Shown piece by piece: positions 32,105-40,796 of a stretch of DNA of 64,000 bases. The stretch lies in contig JADJIB010000002.1 of assembly GCA_016707175.1 (NCBI GenBank), forward strand, positions 186,001 through 250,000. Reading direction: 5' to 3'. Both the position numbers and the translations under genes were made by a program. The notes beneath the pieces are model-generated. The model was not told where the DNA came from, ran no database searches, and worked only from the letters and a program-made list of their open reading frames with translations. Each line of letters begins with the position of its first letter. Position 1 is the first letter of the stretch. Source of the stretch: Candidatus Phosphoribacter hodrii (GTDB lineage: Bacteria; Actinomycetota; Actinomycetes; Actinomycetales; Dermatophilaceae).

Positions 32105-33387
32105 CGGTCGGCGGTCCTCGGGTCGCTCGTGGGGGTGAGGGTGGCAGTGAGAGTGGGTTCGTCGGGCGTGCCGACCTCGGCCAGTCCGGCGCCGGCGAGC
32201 TCCCGCTCGACGGCTTGCATGAGGTGGCCCTGCAGCTCAGCGACGGGGATCCGGTTGATGATGTCCGCGAAGAAGCCGCGGACGACCAAGCGGCGAGCCT
32301 CACCCTCGGGGATGCCGCGAGCCTGCAGGTAGAACAACTGCTCGTCGTCGAATCGCCCAGTGGCAGAAGCGTGCCCGGCACCGAGGATCTGACCCGTCTC
32401 GATCTCGAGGTTGGGCACCGAGTCGGCGCGCGCGCCGTCGGTGAGCAGGAGGTTGCGGTTGAGCTCGTAGGTCTGGGTGCCTTCGGCGCTGGCCCGGATG
32501 AGGACGTCGCCGACCCACACGGTGTGGGCCGAATCGCCTTGCAGGGCACCCTTGTATTCGACGTGGCTCTGGCAGTGCGGAGCGTTGTGGTCGACGAACA
32601 ACCGGTGTTCCAGGTGCTGGCCGGCGTCGGCGAAGTAGACGCCGAAGGCTTCGACGGACCCGCCGGGACCGGCATACGTGATGTTGGTGGACATCCGCAC
32701 GACCTGCCCGCCGAGGGTCACCGCGACGTGCCGGACGGAGGCGTCGCGCCCCACGACGACATCGTGCTGGGCCGCGTGGATCGTGTCGCTTGACCACTCC
32801 TGCAGCGAGACCAGGGTGCACTGGGCGCCGTCACCGACGAGGGTCGAGACCATCTCGGACAGCCGCGCGGTGCCCTCGTGGGAGACCACGATGGTCACGT
32901 TGCTGTGGGCTCCGACGCTGATGACGAGGTGGCCCCAAACCCGCTCGGAGTGGCTGCCCACCAACCGGATCCGCACCGGGTCGGCAATGACGGTGTCGGC
33001 CGGGATCTGCAGGTGCATGACCCCACCGGAGTGATCGGTGTGGGCGAAGGCGAGGACGGCGGCGCGATCCTGCGGCGCCGGGACGCCCAAGGCGCGAGCC
33101 CGGGCCGACGGGATGCTCGTCAGGGTGACCCCCGGCGGCAACTCGGTGTCGACAGCCAGGTGGGCACCCGACGGGGTGTCCCGAAGGAGGGTGCCGATGC
33201 GGTCCATCGGAGTGAACCGCCAGTCCTCCTCCCGGCCTGTCGGCATCGGGAAGTCGGCGACGTCGAAGGACGCCCGCCGTTCGGCGCGTGACTTCTCGGG
33301 CACGGTGGTGACGGACCCCTGGGTGGGGGCGGGCGGCATACCCTCGCCTGCCTCTCGCTGACGAGAAGCCTTCTCCAGCAACGGCAT
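32101..33387 (-). CDS. sufD: SufD, Fe-S cluster scaffold subunit
   Basis: A 428-residue member of the SufB/SufD family. It has the N-terminal REEDWRFTPMDR segment and the beta-helix core (VVGRDASVRHVAVTLGGQVVR). The C-terminal region has DNAP-type HNAPHCQSHVEYKGAL and GRFDDEQLFYLQARGIPEGEARRL, as in SufD. It forms the scaffold with SufB and SufC. The ATG at 33387 shares a base with the sufB stop (TGATG). The reading frame before it stays open only because the disrupted sufB is read in a wrong frame. Confidence 0.93.
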   Translation of the reverse strand: MPLLEKASRQREAGEGMPPAPTQGSVTTVPEKSRAERRASFDVADFPMPTGREEDWRFTPMDRIGTLLRDTPSGAHLAVDTELPPGVTLTSIPSARARALGVPAPQDRAAVLAFAHTDHSGGVMHLQIPADTVIADPVRIRLVGSHSERVWGHLVISVGAHSNVTIVVSHEGTARLSEMVSTLVGDGAQCTLVSLQEWSSDTIHAAQHDVVVGRDASVRHVAVTLGGQVVRMSTNITYAGPGGSVEAFGVYFADAGQHLEHRLFVDHNAPHCQSHVEYKGALQGDSAHTVWVGDVLIRASAEGTQTYELNRNLLLTDGARADSVPNLEIETGQILGAGHASATGRFDDEQLFYLQARGIPEGEARRLVVRGFFADIINRIPVAELQGHLMQAVERELAGAGLAEVGTPDEPTLTATLTPTSDPRTADR

Positions 33388-34806
33388 CAGCCGACCGCTC
33401 CTTCCATCTGCAGCTCGATGAGCCGGTTGAGTTCGAGGGCGTACTCCATCGGGAGCTCCCGGGCGATCGGCTCGACGAAGCCGCGAACGATCATCGCCAT
33501 CGCCTCTTCCTCGGTCATCCCGCGGGACATGAGGTAGAAGAGTTGGTCCTCGCTGACCTTGGAGACGGTCGCCTCGTGACCCATCTGCACGTCGTCCTCG
33601 CGGACGTCGACGTAGGGGTAGGTGTCGGAGCGGCTGATCGTGTCGACGAGCAGGGCGTCGCACCGGACCGTCGACTTGCTGCCCGTCGCACCCTCCTGGA
33701 TCTGGACCAGGCCGCGGTAGGACGTGCGCCCACCGCCGCGGGCCACCGACTTGGAGATGATCGAGCTGGAGGTGTCGGGGGCCGCGTGGACCATCTTGGC
33801 GCCGGCGTCCTGGTGCTGGCCCTCGCCAGCGAAGGCGATCGAGAGGGTCTCGCCCTTGGCGTGCCGGCCGAGCAGGTAGACGGCCGGGTACTTCATCGTC
33901 ACCTTGGAGCCGATGTTGCCGTCGATCCACTCCATCGTCGCGCCCTCGGCGCAGGTGGCCCGCTTGGTGACGAGGTTGTAGACGTTGTTCGACCAGTTCT
34001 GGATCGTCGTGTAGCGGCACCCGCGCGTCCTTCTTGACGATGATCTCGACGACCGCCGAGTGCAGCGAGTCGGACTTGTAGATCGGCGCGGTGCAGCCCT
34101 CGACGTAGTGCACGTAGGAGCCCTCGTCGGCGATGATCAGCGTCCGCTCGAACTGGCCCATGTTCTCGGTGTTGATCCGGAAGTAGGCCTGCAGCGGGAT
34201 GTCGACCTTGACGCCCGGCGGGACGTAGATGAACGAACCGCCCGACCAGACAGCGGTGTTGAGCGAGGCGAACTTGTTGTCGCCCGCCGGGATCACCGTC
34301 GTGAAGTACTCCTTGAAGATGTCCCCGTGCTCGCGCAGGCCGGTGTCGGTGTCGACGAAGATGACACCCTTCTCCTCCAGGTCCTCGCGGATCTGGTGGT
34401 AGACCACTTCGCTTTCGTACTGCGCGGCAACGCCGGCGATGAGGCGCTGCTTCTCGGCCTCGGGGATGCCGAGGCGGTCGTAGGTGTTCTTGATGTCCGC
34501 CGGCAGGTCCTCCCACGAGGTGGCCTGCTTCTCCGTCGAGCGGACGAAGTACTTGATGTTCTGGAAGTCGATCCCGCTGAGGTCACTCCCCCACGTCGGC
34601 ATCGGCTTGCGGTCGAACAGCCGGAGCGACTTCAGGCGCAGGTCGAGCATCCACTGCGGCTCGTTCTTGAGGCCCGAGATGTTGCGGACGACGTCCTCGT
34701 TGAGGCCACGCCGAGCGGTGGACCCGGCAGTGTCGGCATCCGACCAGCCGTACTCATAGCGGCCGAGCCCAGCCAGGCCGGGGTTGAGCTGCTCGATATC
34801 GGTCAC
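33387..34806 (-). pseudogene. sufB: sufB, Fe-S scaffold subunit, interrupted by a one-base insertion
   Basis: From the GTG at 34806 the frame reads as SufB (DIEQLNPGLAGLGRYEYGW, NEDVVRNISGLKNEPQWMLD) to IIVKKDARV at about 34020. There the expected RYTTIQNWSNNVYNLVTK is lost because one extra G lies at 34016/34017 on the given strand. Dropping it restores 472 residues, the normal SufB length, ending at 33387 (MEWIDGNIGSKVTMKYPAVYL onward). SufB is normally essential, so a sequencing error is the likeliest cause; a real lesion or frameshifting cannot be excluded. The start overlaps sufR as GTGA. Confidence 0.9.
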
Positions 34807-35513
34807 GACGTGACACCTTTCGATTCGGGGACGGCGGGGATCGGGACGAAGGTGGTGCAGACGTGCTGACCGCGAGCCAGGGTCGAGAGTCGCTGCACGT
34901 GCACGCCGAGCAACCGTGAGAACGCATCGGTCTCGGCCTGACACAACTGGGGGAACTCGGCGGCGACGTGATGGATGGGGCAATGGCCCTGACAGACCTG
35001 GACCCCGGTCCGCGCGCCCTCACCGACCGGACGAGCCGAGGCGGCGAACCCGTCCCTGGTGAGCACTGAGACGAGCGCCTCGACCCGCGCCTGGGGCGAG
35101 GGACCCACCGAGGCGAGGTCGGCGGCATACCTGGCCTCGACGTCAGCCGATCGCGCGCGGGCGAAAGCGGCGACGGCGTCGGGACCGGCGGCGTCCCGCA
35201 GGAAGCGCAGGGCTTGGGCGGCCAGGTCGTCGTAACCGGAAGTCAGGGACGCGTGCCCGGCCTCGGCGACGACCCATTCGCGCGCCGGACGACCCCGCCC
35301 GCGACCGGTGGCGGCCGTGACCGGGTCGTGTTCGGAGACGGCGCCGTGTTCGGCGAGGGCTTCGAGGTGCCGGCGGACCCCGGCGGGCGTCAGCCCGAGC
35401 AGGCGGCCCAGCGCGGAGGCGGACACCGGGCCCCGCTCGGACACCGCAGCGAGGACTCGCGCACGGGTGCGCGTCTCCTGCTCGGTATGCCGTTCGGCCG
35501 GCTCGATAATCAC
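34803..35513 (-). CDS. sufR: SufR-type Fe-S-sensing transcriptional repressor of the SUF operon
   Basis: The 236-residue regulator has an N-terminal winged helix (VSASALGRLLGLTPAGVRRHLEALAEHGAV) and a C-terminal cysteine cluster CQGHCPIHHVAAEFPQLC that would bind an iron-sulfur cluster. In SufR proteins the loaded cluster means sufficiency and shuts the operon. The GTG at 35513 sits six bases after a -10 element, so the message is probably leaderless; the 172-residue extension upstream is rejected. It is the first gene of the SUF operon and overlaps sufB by four bases. Confidence 0.9.
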   Translation of the reverse strand: MIIEPAERHTEQETRTRARVLAAVSERGPVSASALGRLLGLTPAGVRRHLEALAEHGAVSEHDPVTAATGRGRGRPAREWVVAEAGHASLTSGYDDLAAQALRFLRDAAGPDAVAAFARARSADVEARYAADLASVGPSPQARVEALVSVLTRDGFAASARPVGEGARTGVQVCQGHCPIHHVAAEFPQLCQAETDAFSRLLGVHVQRLSTLARGQHVCTTFVPIPAVPESKGVTS

Positions 35514-35519
35514 AACGTA

Positions 35520-35548
35520 AGTATGTCGTAATTCGGGGGAAGTGCCAA
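35520..35548 (-). promoter_or_regulatory. Strong promoter of the sufR-suf operon
   Basis: TTGGCA (35548-35543) and CATACT (35525-35520) are each one base off consensus and are separated by exactly 17 bases. Six bases then lead to the sufR GTG, so transcription should begin at or next to the start codon. Confidence 0.65.
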
Positions 35549-35627
35549 ACAGCGCCGCCAGGTATCCCGCCGACCCGTCACGTCTCTTGCTTTTGCGACA
35601 CACCAGTCCCATCCGAACGGAGAGACC

Positions 35628-35993
35628 ATGTCGCATCCTGTCGTCGCCGTCTACGCCCGAGCCCGCGGTGGTCGGTGGGAGTTGGCCGGGCATGCCGACC
35701 TCCTGATGCCCCGGATCCTGCTTGCCGACCAGGAGCTCGCGACGGCTCTCGCTGCCCACCACACGCCGGTCGAGACGGTGGCCCATCTGAGTTGGATGGA
35801 CCGTCACGAGGTTCGCGGCGAACTCATCGACATCGTCGACGTGGGCCCGATCGGCTCGTGGCAGGACCACGACGGTGGGACCGGGTTGGAGCTTGATCGA
35901 CCGAGCACCGGGAACCCGATCTTCATCCCGCCGGGCCCGGGCGGCGACGGCTTCTGGTGCATGTTGTTCCCCTGGGCGAGCTTCTGTGGTTGA
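35628..35993 (+). CDS. Hypothetical protein, 121 residues
   Basis: I do not recognise this protein. It begins HPVVAVYARARGGRWELAGHADLLMPR and has no membrane helix or signal peptide. The second half contains an acidic DIVDVGPIGSW stretch and a Gly/Pro-rich loop (IFIPPGPGGDGF), then ends in a hydrophobic, Trp/Phe/Cys-rich tail (WCMLFPWASFCG). GGAGAG before the ATG supports translation. It is divergent from sufR, and its stop lies 18 bases before the histidine kinase start, so it may be the first gene of that two-component operon. Confidence 0.6.
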   Translation: MSHPVVAVYARARGGRWELAGHADLLMPRILLADQELATALAAHHTPVETVAHLSWMDRHEVRGELIDIVDVGPIGSWQDHDGGTGLELDRPSTGNPIFIPPGPGGDGFWCMLFPWASFCG

Positions 35994-36010
35994 CGGAAGC
36001 CGTTGCTGAC

Positions 36011-37186
36011 ATGGAGACCTTGCGCGCACGCGCCGGTGCCGTCACCGTGGCCGTCGCTCTGGACCTGCTCGTCTGGAACGGCGCGGTCGGCACTGTGGCG
36101 GGCGGATCGATCGCCTGGTGGCTCCCCGTCGCGGCCGTCGCGTTGATCCACCAAAGCTTGTGGTGGCTCGCGTCGCGGCCGTATGCCGTGCTCACGGCTC
36201 AGTGCGCGTTCGCCCTGGTCAGCACTGTCGTCCCCCAGTGGCAGCCGTTCTCGGGGTTGCTCATCGCGACGTATGCCGTCTCGTCCCGGCCGCGGGGGCG
36301 GCATACCCTCGCGGTGCTCGCCGGCCTGGGAGTGGCCATGCTCTCCCATAGCTACGGCTCGGCGCGGCTCACCCTCGACCCCCTTCGCTCGACCGTCACT
36401 CTGCTCGCGCTCTGGGGCGCGCTGGCCATCGCCGTGTGGGCCGTAGGAGCGCGGCACCGACGGACAGTCGATCGAGCGGTGGCGGCGGGTGAGACGTTGT
36501 CAGCCCAGGCGCGAGCAGGCGTGGCTAATGAGCGGCTGAGAATCGCGCGCGAGTTGCACGACGGGGTGTGCGGAGCGGTCACCGCGATCCAGCTGCAAGC
36601 GGCCGGCGCCTCGGCTCTCGGTCCGACCCACCCGGAGGCCGCGGGTCCCAGCCTCGTGGCCATTCAGAGCAGTGCCGAGCGCACCCTGCTGGAGCTGCGC
36701 CGGGTCCTGGGCGATCTGCGTCGCGACTCGGTTGATGAAAGCGGCGCGTCGAGCATCGAGGCACCCAGCCTGGACGAGATTCCCCAGTTGGTCGAGTTGG
36801 CCCGCGCGGCTGGGCTGCACGTCACCCTGACCCAGACTGTCGACCCACTGACCCGGCTGGACCCGCTCGCCGAGGCGACCGTCGTCCGGGTGGTCCAGGA
36901 GGGACTCACCAACGCGGTCAAACATGGCCCTCGCGGGCGCTGCCAGGTCTCGGTGAACGTCGGCCCGGACGGTGCGCACGTGCAGGTCGACAGCAGCCAC
37001 AGTCTGTCGACGACCGGGTCGACCGGGTCGACTGGGGCGGCGCAGCCCGCTGGCGCGACGGGCATGGGTCTGGTGGGGCTGGCCGAACGAGCGGCCCTTG
37101 TCGGCGGCCACCTCAGCTGGGCCGCCCACGGTGACCGATTCACGCTGGACCTGGCCGTTCCTGCACCCGCGTGGGCCGGGCGATGA
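36011..37186 (+). CDS. Two-component sensor histidine kinase, HisKA_3 (NarL-partner) type
   Basis: The 391-residue kinase has about five membrane helices (residues 10-145), a short coiled linker, the HisKA_3 dimerisation helix with phospho-acceptor His183 (IARELHDGVCGAVTA) and an ATPase domain (VVQEGLTNAVKHGPRG; GMGLVGLAERAALVGG). A Thr-Gly-Ser repeat (STTGSTGSTG) interrupts the ATP-lid region. The start is the ATG at 36011; the open frame begins earlier but overlaps the previous gene. Its stop overlaps the regulator's ATG. The signal is unknown. Confidence 0.88.
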   Translation: METLRARAGAVTVAVALDLLVWNGAVGTVAGGSIAWWLPVAAVALIHQSLWWLASRPYAVLTAQCAFALVSTVVPQWQPFSGLLIATYAVSSRPRGRHTLAVLAGLGVAMLSHSYGSARLTLDPLRSTVTLLALWGALAIAVWAVGARHRRTVDRAVAAGETLSAQARAGVANERLRIARELHDGVCGAVTAIQLQAAGASALGPTHPEAAGPSLVAIQSSAERTLLELRRVLGDLRRDSVDESGASSIEAPSLDEIPQLVELARAAGLHVTLTQTVDPLTRLDPLAEATVVRVVQEGLTNAVKHGPRGRCQVSVNVGPDGAHVQVDSSHSLSTTGSTGSTGAAQPAGATGMGLVGLAERAALVGGHLSWAAHGDRFTLDLAVPAPAWAGR

Positions 37187-37854
37187 CGACCCGGGTCCTG
37201 GTGGTGGACGACGAGGAGCTCGTCCGGTCAGGCATCGTCATGCTGCTTCAGGCCGCTCCTGACCTGGACGTGGTCGGGTCCGCGCCTGACGGGCCGAGCG
37301 CCCTGGCGTTGCTCGACGCGGCTCCTGCCGAACTCGTTCCCGCCGTCGTCGTCACCGACCTGCGGATGCCTGGCATGAGCGGTATCGCTCTCACCGAAGC
37401 CCTGCGGCGGCGCGCCGATCCGCCCCGCGTTCTGGTGCTCACGACGTTCCGGGAGGATCCCGACGTCCGCCGCGTACTGCTCGCCGGGGCGGATGGCTAC
37501 CTGCTGAAGTCGGCCGCGCCACGGGACCTCGTCGATGCCGTGCGTCGCGTGGCTGCAGGCGAGACCTGGCTGGACCCTGCCGTCGCTGGCCACCTCGTCG
37601 CGGCGTTGCGTTCGGCGCCGCAGGTGGCCGACCAATCCCCCACAGCCTTGGCCAGGCTCACCGAACGCGAACGTCAGGTGCTCACGCTCATGGCCCAGGG
37701 CCTGTCCAATGCCGAGGTGGCCGGGCAGCTCTGGGTCGAGCCGGGCACGGTCAAGACCCATGTCTCCCGGATCCTGCATAAGACCGACACGAGAGACCGC
37801 TCGCAGGCCATCGCTCTCGCCTACGTCAGCGGTCTGGTCACCGTCCGCCGCTAG
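37183..37854 (+). CDS. LuxR/NarL-type response regulator
   Basis: A 223-residue regulator with an N-terminal receiver (VLVVDDEELVR; phospho-acceptor Asp59 in VVTDLRMPGMSG; Lys in YLLKSAAP) and a C-terminal LuxR helix-turn-helix (LTERERQVLTLMAQGLSNAEVAGQLWVEPGTVKTHVSRIL). The ATG overlaps the kinase stop, so the pair is coupled. The open frame of the DUF222/HNH gene on the opposite strand covers nearly all of it. Confidence 0.92.
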   Translation: MTTRVLVVDDEELVRSGIVMLLQAAPDLDVVGSAPDGPSALALLDAAPAELVPAVVVTDLRMPGMSGIALTEALRRRADPPRVLVLTTFREDPDVRRVLLAGADGYLLKSAAPRDLVDAVRRVAAGETWLDPAVAGHLVAALRSAPQVADQSPTALARLTERERQVLTLMAQGLSNAEVAGQLWVEPGTVKTHVSRILHKTDTRDRSQAIALAYVSGLVTVRR

Positions 37855-39447
37855 CCGTGGTCGGTCATGTCCACGGCCAGGCGCACTCATGCCCCATCCC
37901 GTCGGGCACGCGGGGATACCGGCGCTTGCGGCCACCTCTGGATGGGGAGCGAAAGCGGCAGCGTGACCCGTCGTGGGTTGTTCGTCCGAGTTCCAGGGGT
38001 CAGCCCACGAATCCGCATTTGGGGCAGGGTTGTCCCACTCGTCGTGATCGGGTGATGGACGCGTCAGGTGTGTGGGCGGATCACCGAGCGATGGGCTACC
38101 TGGGGGCTGGCCACCCGGGAGACGGTCGCCCCGCGGCTGGTCGCCGTGGAGTGGTGGCCCGTCGTCGCGTCGGTGGTAGCTGCCGGGGATGAGGTTCCAG
38201 ATGACAGCCCCCGCGACGACGCCGGTGTCCGCAGCGTGGGTGACGTGGCCGATGAGTTGGTCTCGGTGGACGACGGAGTGGTGTCGCCCGCACAACAACG
38301 CGAGGTTGGTGAGGTCGGATGCCCCGCCGTCGGCCCAATGGACCAGGTGGTGGGCGTCGCACCAATGCGCCGGAGTCGTGCAACCAGGGAAACTGCACCC
38401 CGCGTCCCGTAACCACAACGCAGCCAACTGCCCAGGCGTCGCCAACCGGGTCGAGCGACCCTGCTCAAGAATCTCCCCCCGGCTACCCAGGACAGTCGGG
38501 ATGACGTTCGCGTCGCACGCCAACCGACGCACCGTCTCCGGCGCGATCAGCGAGCCGCCCTGAGTCGAGCCGACCACCGTCGCCGCGCCGACCCGAGCCG
38601 CCAAGTCCTCGTAGGACATCGTCAGCATCAACGTGGTCTTCACCCCAGCCGGTGGCCGGTCACCGGCACTGGTGGCGCGACGGCATACCTCGATGAGCGC
38701 CTGCCCACGACGCAACTGCGGGCTACGGGAGTCGCGTTCACCATCGGGGCCGGGAACGGGGGCCGACAGCGGGCCGATCGCCGCCTCCAACGCCGCCGCT
38801 CCGGCCGGGTCGAGAACCAGTTGGTAGGTGAGGGCGCCGAGTTCGTCGGTCGACGGGCGGGACAGGGAGACGAGACGTTCGGCAGTGTCGGCGTCCGCCT
38901 GGAACTCCCCATCCGCGCCATGCGCCGCCAACAACGCCGGCCGCAGCGACCGGACGCCCTTCGGTCCGTCAGCGATGCCCATGTCCAACAAACCTTGCAG
39001 GACGGTCGGGGCGGCTTCCTCACGAAGGCGCGGCTTCAACCGGGCGTATTCGGTGACCACAGTGAGAGCCGTCGGCACGCTCACCTGGCCAGAGACTGCA
39101 GCCGCCTGAACACTCGACAGGTCCGGGCGCATGCATTCACGGACGAGCCGAGCGACCTGCCCCGCGCCACTGCCAGCCGCCAACGTCGGCGCGTGTGCCG
39201 CCACCCACCCAGCCGTCGACCCGGCCTGCGACGCCGCGATCTCCCCACGAGACTCCGCCTCACCAACGACCGCGACCCGAGCACCGCACGCGACCGCAGC
39301 GAGAGCGTCTAGCTCACCCAACAAGGTCCCCAACTCGGCTCCCTGGACCTGCCACAACGACGCCACCAACTCAGTGACAGTCTTCGTCGCAGCACGAATC
39401 TCAGCCCGGCGAGATGCCGAGTCACGAGCCGCTGCGATGCTGTCCAT
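37228..39447 (-). CDS. DUF222/HNH endonuclease domain protein (13E12 repeat family); 3' end doubtful
   Basis: From the ATG at 39447 the frame codes 739 residues. Residues 1-300 are DUF222. The HNH domain follows at about 365-420 (CSFPGCTTPAHWCDAHHLVHWADGGASDLTNLALLCGRHH). A Pro/Asp-rich tail runs to about 37870. No stop occurs there, and the frame runs another ~210 codons antisense to the LuxR regulator, where it looks like shadow translation. The true stop has probably been lost, or a frameshift hides it. The family is abundant in actinobacteria, probably as mobile or selfish genes. A decayed second copy lies just upstream. Confidence 0.75.
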   Translation of the reverse strand: MDSIAAARDSASRRAEIRAATKTVTELVASLWQVQGAELGTLLGELDALAAVACGARVAVVGEAESRGEIAASQAGSTAGWVAAHAPTLAAGSGAGQVARLVRECMRPDLSSVQAAAVSGQVSVPTALTVVTEYARLKPRLREEAAPTVLQGLLDMGIADGPKGVRSLRPALLAAHGADGEFQADADTAERLVSLSRPSTDELGALTYQLVLDPAGAAALEAAIGPLSAPVPGPDGERDSRSPQLRRGQALIEVCRRATSAGDRPPAGVKTTLMLTMSYEDLAARVGAATVVGSTQGGSLIAPETVRRLACDANVIPTVLGSRGEILEQGRSTRLATPGQLAALWLRDAGCSFPGCTTPAHWCDAHHLVHWADGGASDLTNLALLCGRHHSVVHRDQLIGHVTHAADTGVVAGAVIWNLIPGSYHRRDDGPPLHGDQPRGDRLPGGQPPGSPSLGDPPTHLTRPSPDHDEWDNPAPNADSWADPWNSDEQPTTGHAAAFAPHPEVAASAGIPACPTGWGMSAPGRGHDRPRLAADGDQTADVGESDGLRAVSRVGLMQDPGDMGLDRARLDPELPGHLGIGQALGHEREHLTFAFGEPGQGCGGLVGHLRRRTQRRDEVASDGRVQPGLACSHATHGIDEVPWRGRLQQVAIRPGEQYAADVGILPERREHQNAGRIGAPPQGFGESDTAHARHPQVGDDDGGNEFGRSRVEQRQGARPVRRGPDHVQVRSGLKQHDDA

Positions 39448-39639
39448 AACCCCGACGCTAACAGCGACCACCGACAGACCCCCCGCCCCAAAAGGCCTCT
39501 CCCACAATCGAACACATCACGGTCAGGTAACGATCCCACCGCCCCGAGGGTGATCGAGTCGATGCCCGGCGTCCGCCCGGCCCTCGGCGCGATGCTGCTC
39601 GCCGGCGTCGGCGACCTACGCAAGCCACCCGACCCCGGT

Positions 39640-39999
39640 ACCTAGCCGCAGCGGCTTGAACCCATGACAGGTCTGGCCGGGCGTCCTTGCGGCCGAGCGG
39701 GGCGACCTGTCCCGCCGCCACCCCCCGCCGTCACGGTCGGCGCCTGCTCAGCGACCCACCCAGACGTCGACCCGGCCTGCGACGCGCAGGGTCTCTCCAC
39801 GCGACTCCGCCTCACGAATGAGAGCAGCGCGGGCACCCTCCGCGAGTGCCGCCAACTGGTCAAGCGTGCCCAACAGCGGACCCAACTCGGCGTCCTCAAC
39901 CTGCCACAGAAGGCCCATCAATTCGGTGATAGCGGTCGTCGCGGCACGGATCGCAGCCCGGCATTGATCTAAGTCGAAGGTCGTTCCGTTGTTGTCCAT
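39640..39999 (-). pseudogene. Decayed tandem copy of the DUF222/HNH gene (N-terminal fragment)
   Basis: From the ATG at 39999 the translation AAIRAATTAITELMGLLWQVEDAELGPLLGTLDQLAAL parallels the start of the intact gene. It then needs one frame change to reach SQAGSTSGWVAEQAPTVTAG and another to reach GQVAPLGRKDARPDLSWVQAAA. Nothing beyond about residue 120 remains. The sequences upstream of both starts also match (CGCTAAC-GACCACCGACAG), so this is a tandem duplication with later decay. From about 39450 to 39640 I see no gene. Confidence 0.75.
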
Positions 40000-40090
40000 G
40001 ACCGGGACGCTAACGGTGACCACCGACAGGCCTTACGCCCCAATGCCAGCACCCGCCCGATCTGCGGTCAGAAACGATCCGACGCGGACC

Positions 40091-40108
40091 GTATGCCGCG
40101 CGGCATAC
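40091..40108. repeat. 18-base palindrome of two octamer copies
   Basis: GTATGCCGCGCGGCATAC is a perfect palindrome made of the iterated octamer in both orientations, 105 bases before the first secreted-protein gene. An identical palindrome precedes the paralogue at 41640. Confidence 0.85.
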
Positions 40109-40213
40109 CCCCAGGATCCCCCGCCGGGCAGACGCGGCGCACCCCCTCCCGACGGGACCGTTGAGACACCGGCGGAGAACGGCTCCCCCGGAAACTCACC
40201 GAAAGGAACGACC

Positions 40214-40675
40214 ATGCAGCTCTCCGCGCGCCGCGCCCGCCGAGCCCTCGCCGCCGCCCTCCTGGCCACGGCCCTCCCGCTGGTCGCCGTCGGCACTGCC
40301 CACGCGTCCACCACCGAAAGCGGCTGCACGGTGTCGCCGCTGACGCCGGTGTTCAGCTACCTCAATGCCGCCGGCGACAAGGTGATCCGTTACAACCTGA
40401 CGGTCACCTGCGACGCGGACCGAACCGTCGAGATCGAGCAGCGCGTCTACGAGGCGGACATCGCCGATGCAGACGACCTGATCGTCAGTTTCGACCGCTC
40501 GCGCTACTTCGACACGACGAGCACGGTGACGATGTGGCTGGAGAAGGCGTTGCCCGACACCGAGGCGGGCCAGGAAGAGATGTACCAGCACGTCCGCTTC
40601 CGCGTGGAAAGCCACGGGGTCACTTCCCCGTGGACGGCGTGGGAAGACTCCCCGCAACAGCAGTTCTTCAACTGA
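40214..40675 (+). CDS. Small secreted protein, copy 1 of a duplicated pair
   Basis: The 153-residue precursor has a clear Sec signal peptide (MQLSARRARRALAAALL... cleaved after THAHA/AHA near residue 31) and a mature part of about 122 residues. The mature part has two cysteines (ESGCTVSP and TVTCDA), which could form a disulfide, and a beta-rich pattern (KVIRYNLTVTCD, TVTMWLEKAL, YQHVRFRVES). I do not recognise a family. GAAAGGAACG before the ATG is the ribosome-binding site. The frame stays open further upstream, but the signal peptide fixes the start. Confidence 0.8.
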   Translation: MQLSARRARRALAAALLATALPLVAVGTAHASTTESGCTVSPLTPVFSYLNAAGDKVIRYNLTVTCDADRTVEIEQRVYEADIADADDLIVSFDRSRYFDTTSTVTMWLEKALPDTEAGQEEMYQHVRFRVESHGVTSPWTAWEDSPQQQFFN

Positions 40676-40697
40676 CCGGCACGGCACCCCACCGCAC

Positions 40698-40740
40698 CGC
40701 CACAGCCGCCCCCGCGACACTCGCGGGGGCGGCTGTGGCG
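40698..40740 (+). terminator. Strong hairpin after secreted-protein copy 1
   Basis: A perfect 20-base stem with the loop CAC starts 22 bases after the stop codon. The similar hairpin behind copy 2 shows that the duplication included it. Confidence 0.8.
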
Positions 40741-40796
40741 CGTCAGGGCGCCGGCTCCCCCAGAGCAGCGAACAGCCCCACCAGTTCAAACCTCCG

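Noticed and set aside
32101..34983. 960-residue SufB-SufD fusion protein
   Set aside because: The middle ~180 residues are out-of-frame sufB. One extra base at 34016/34017 explains it, so it is not a real fusion.
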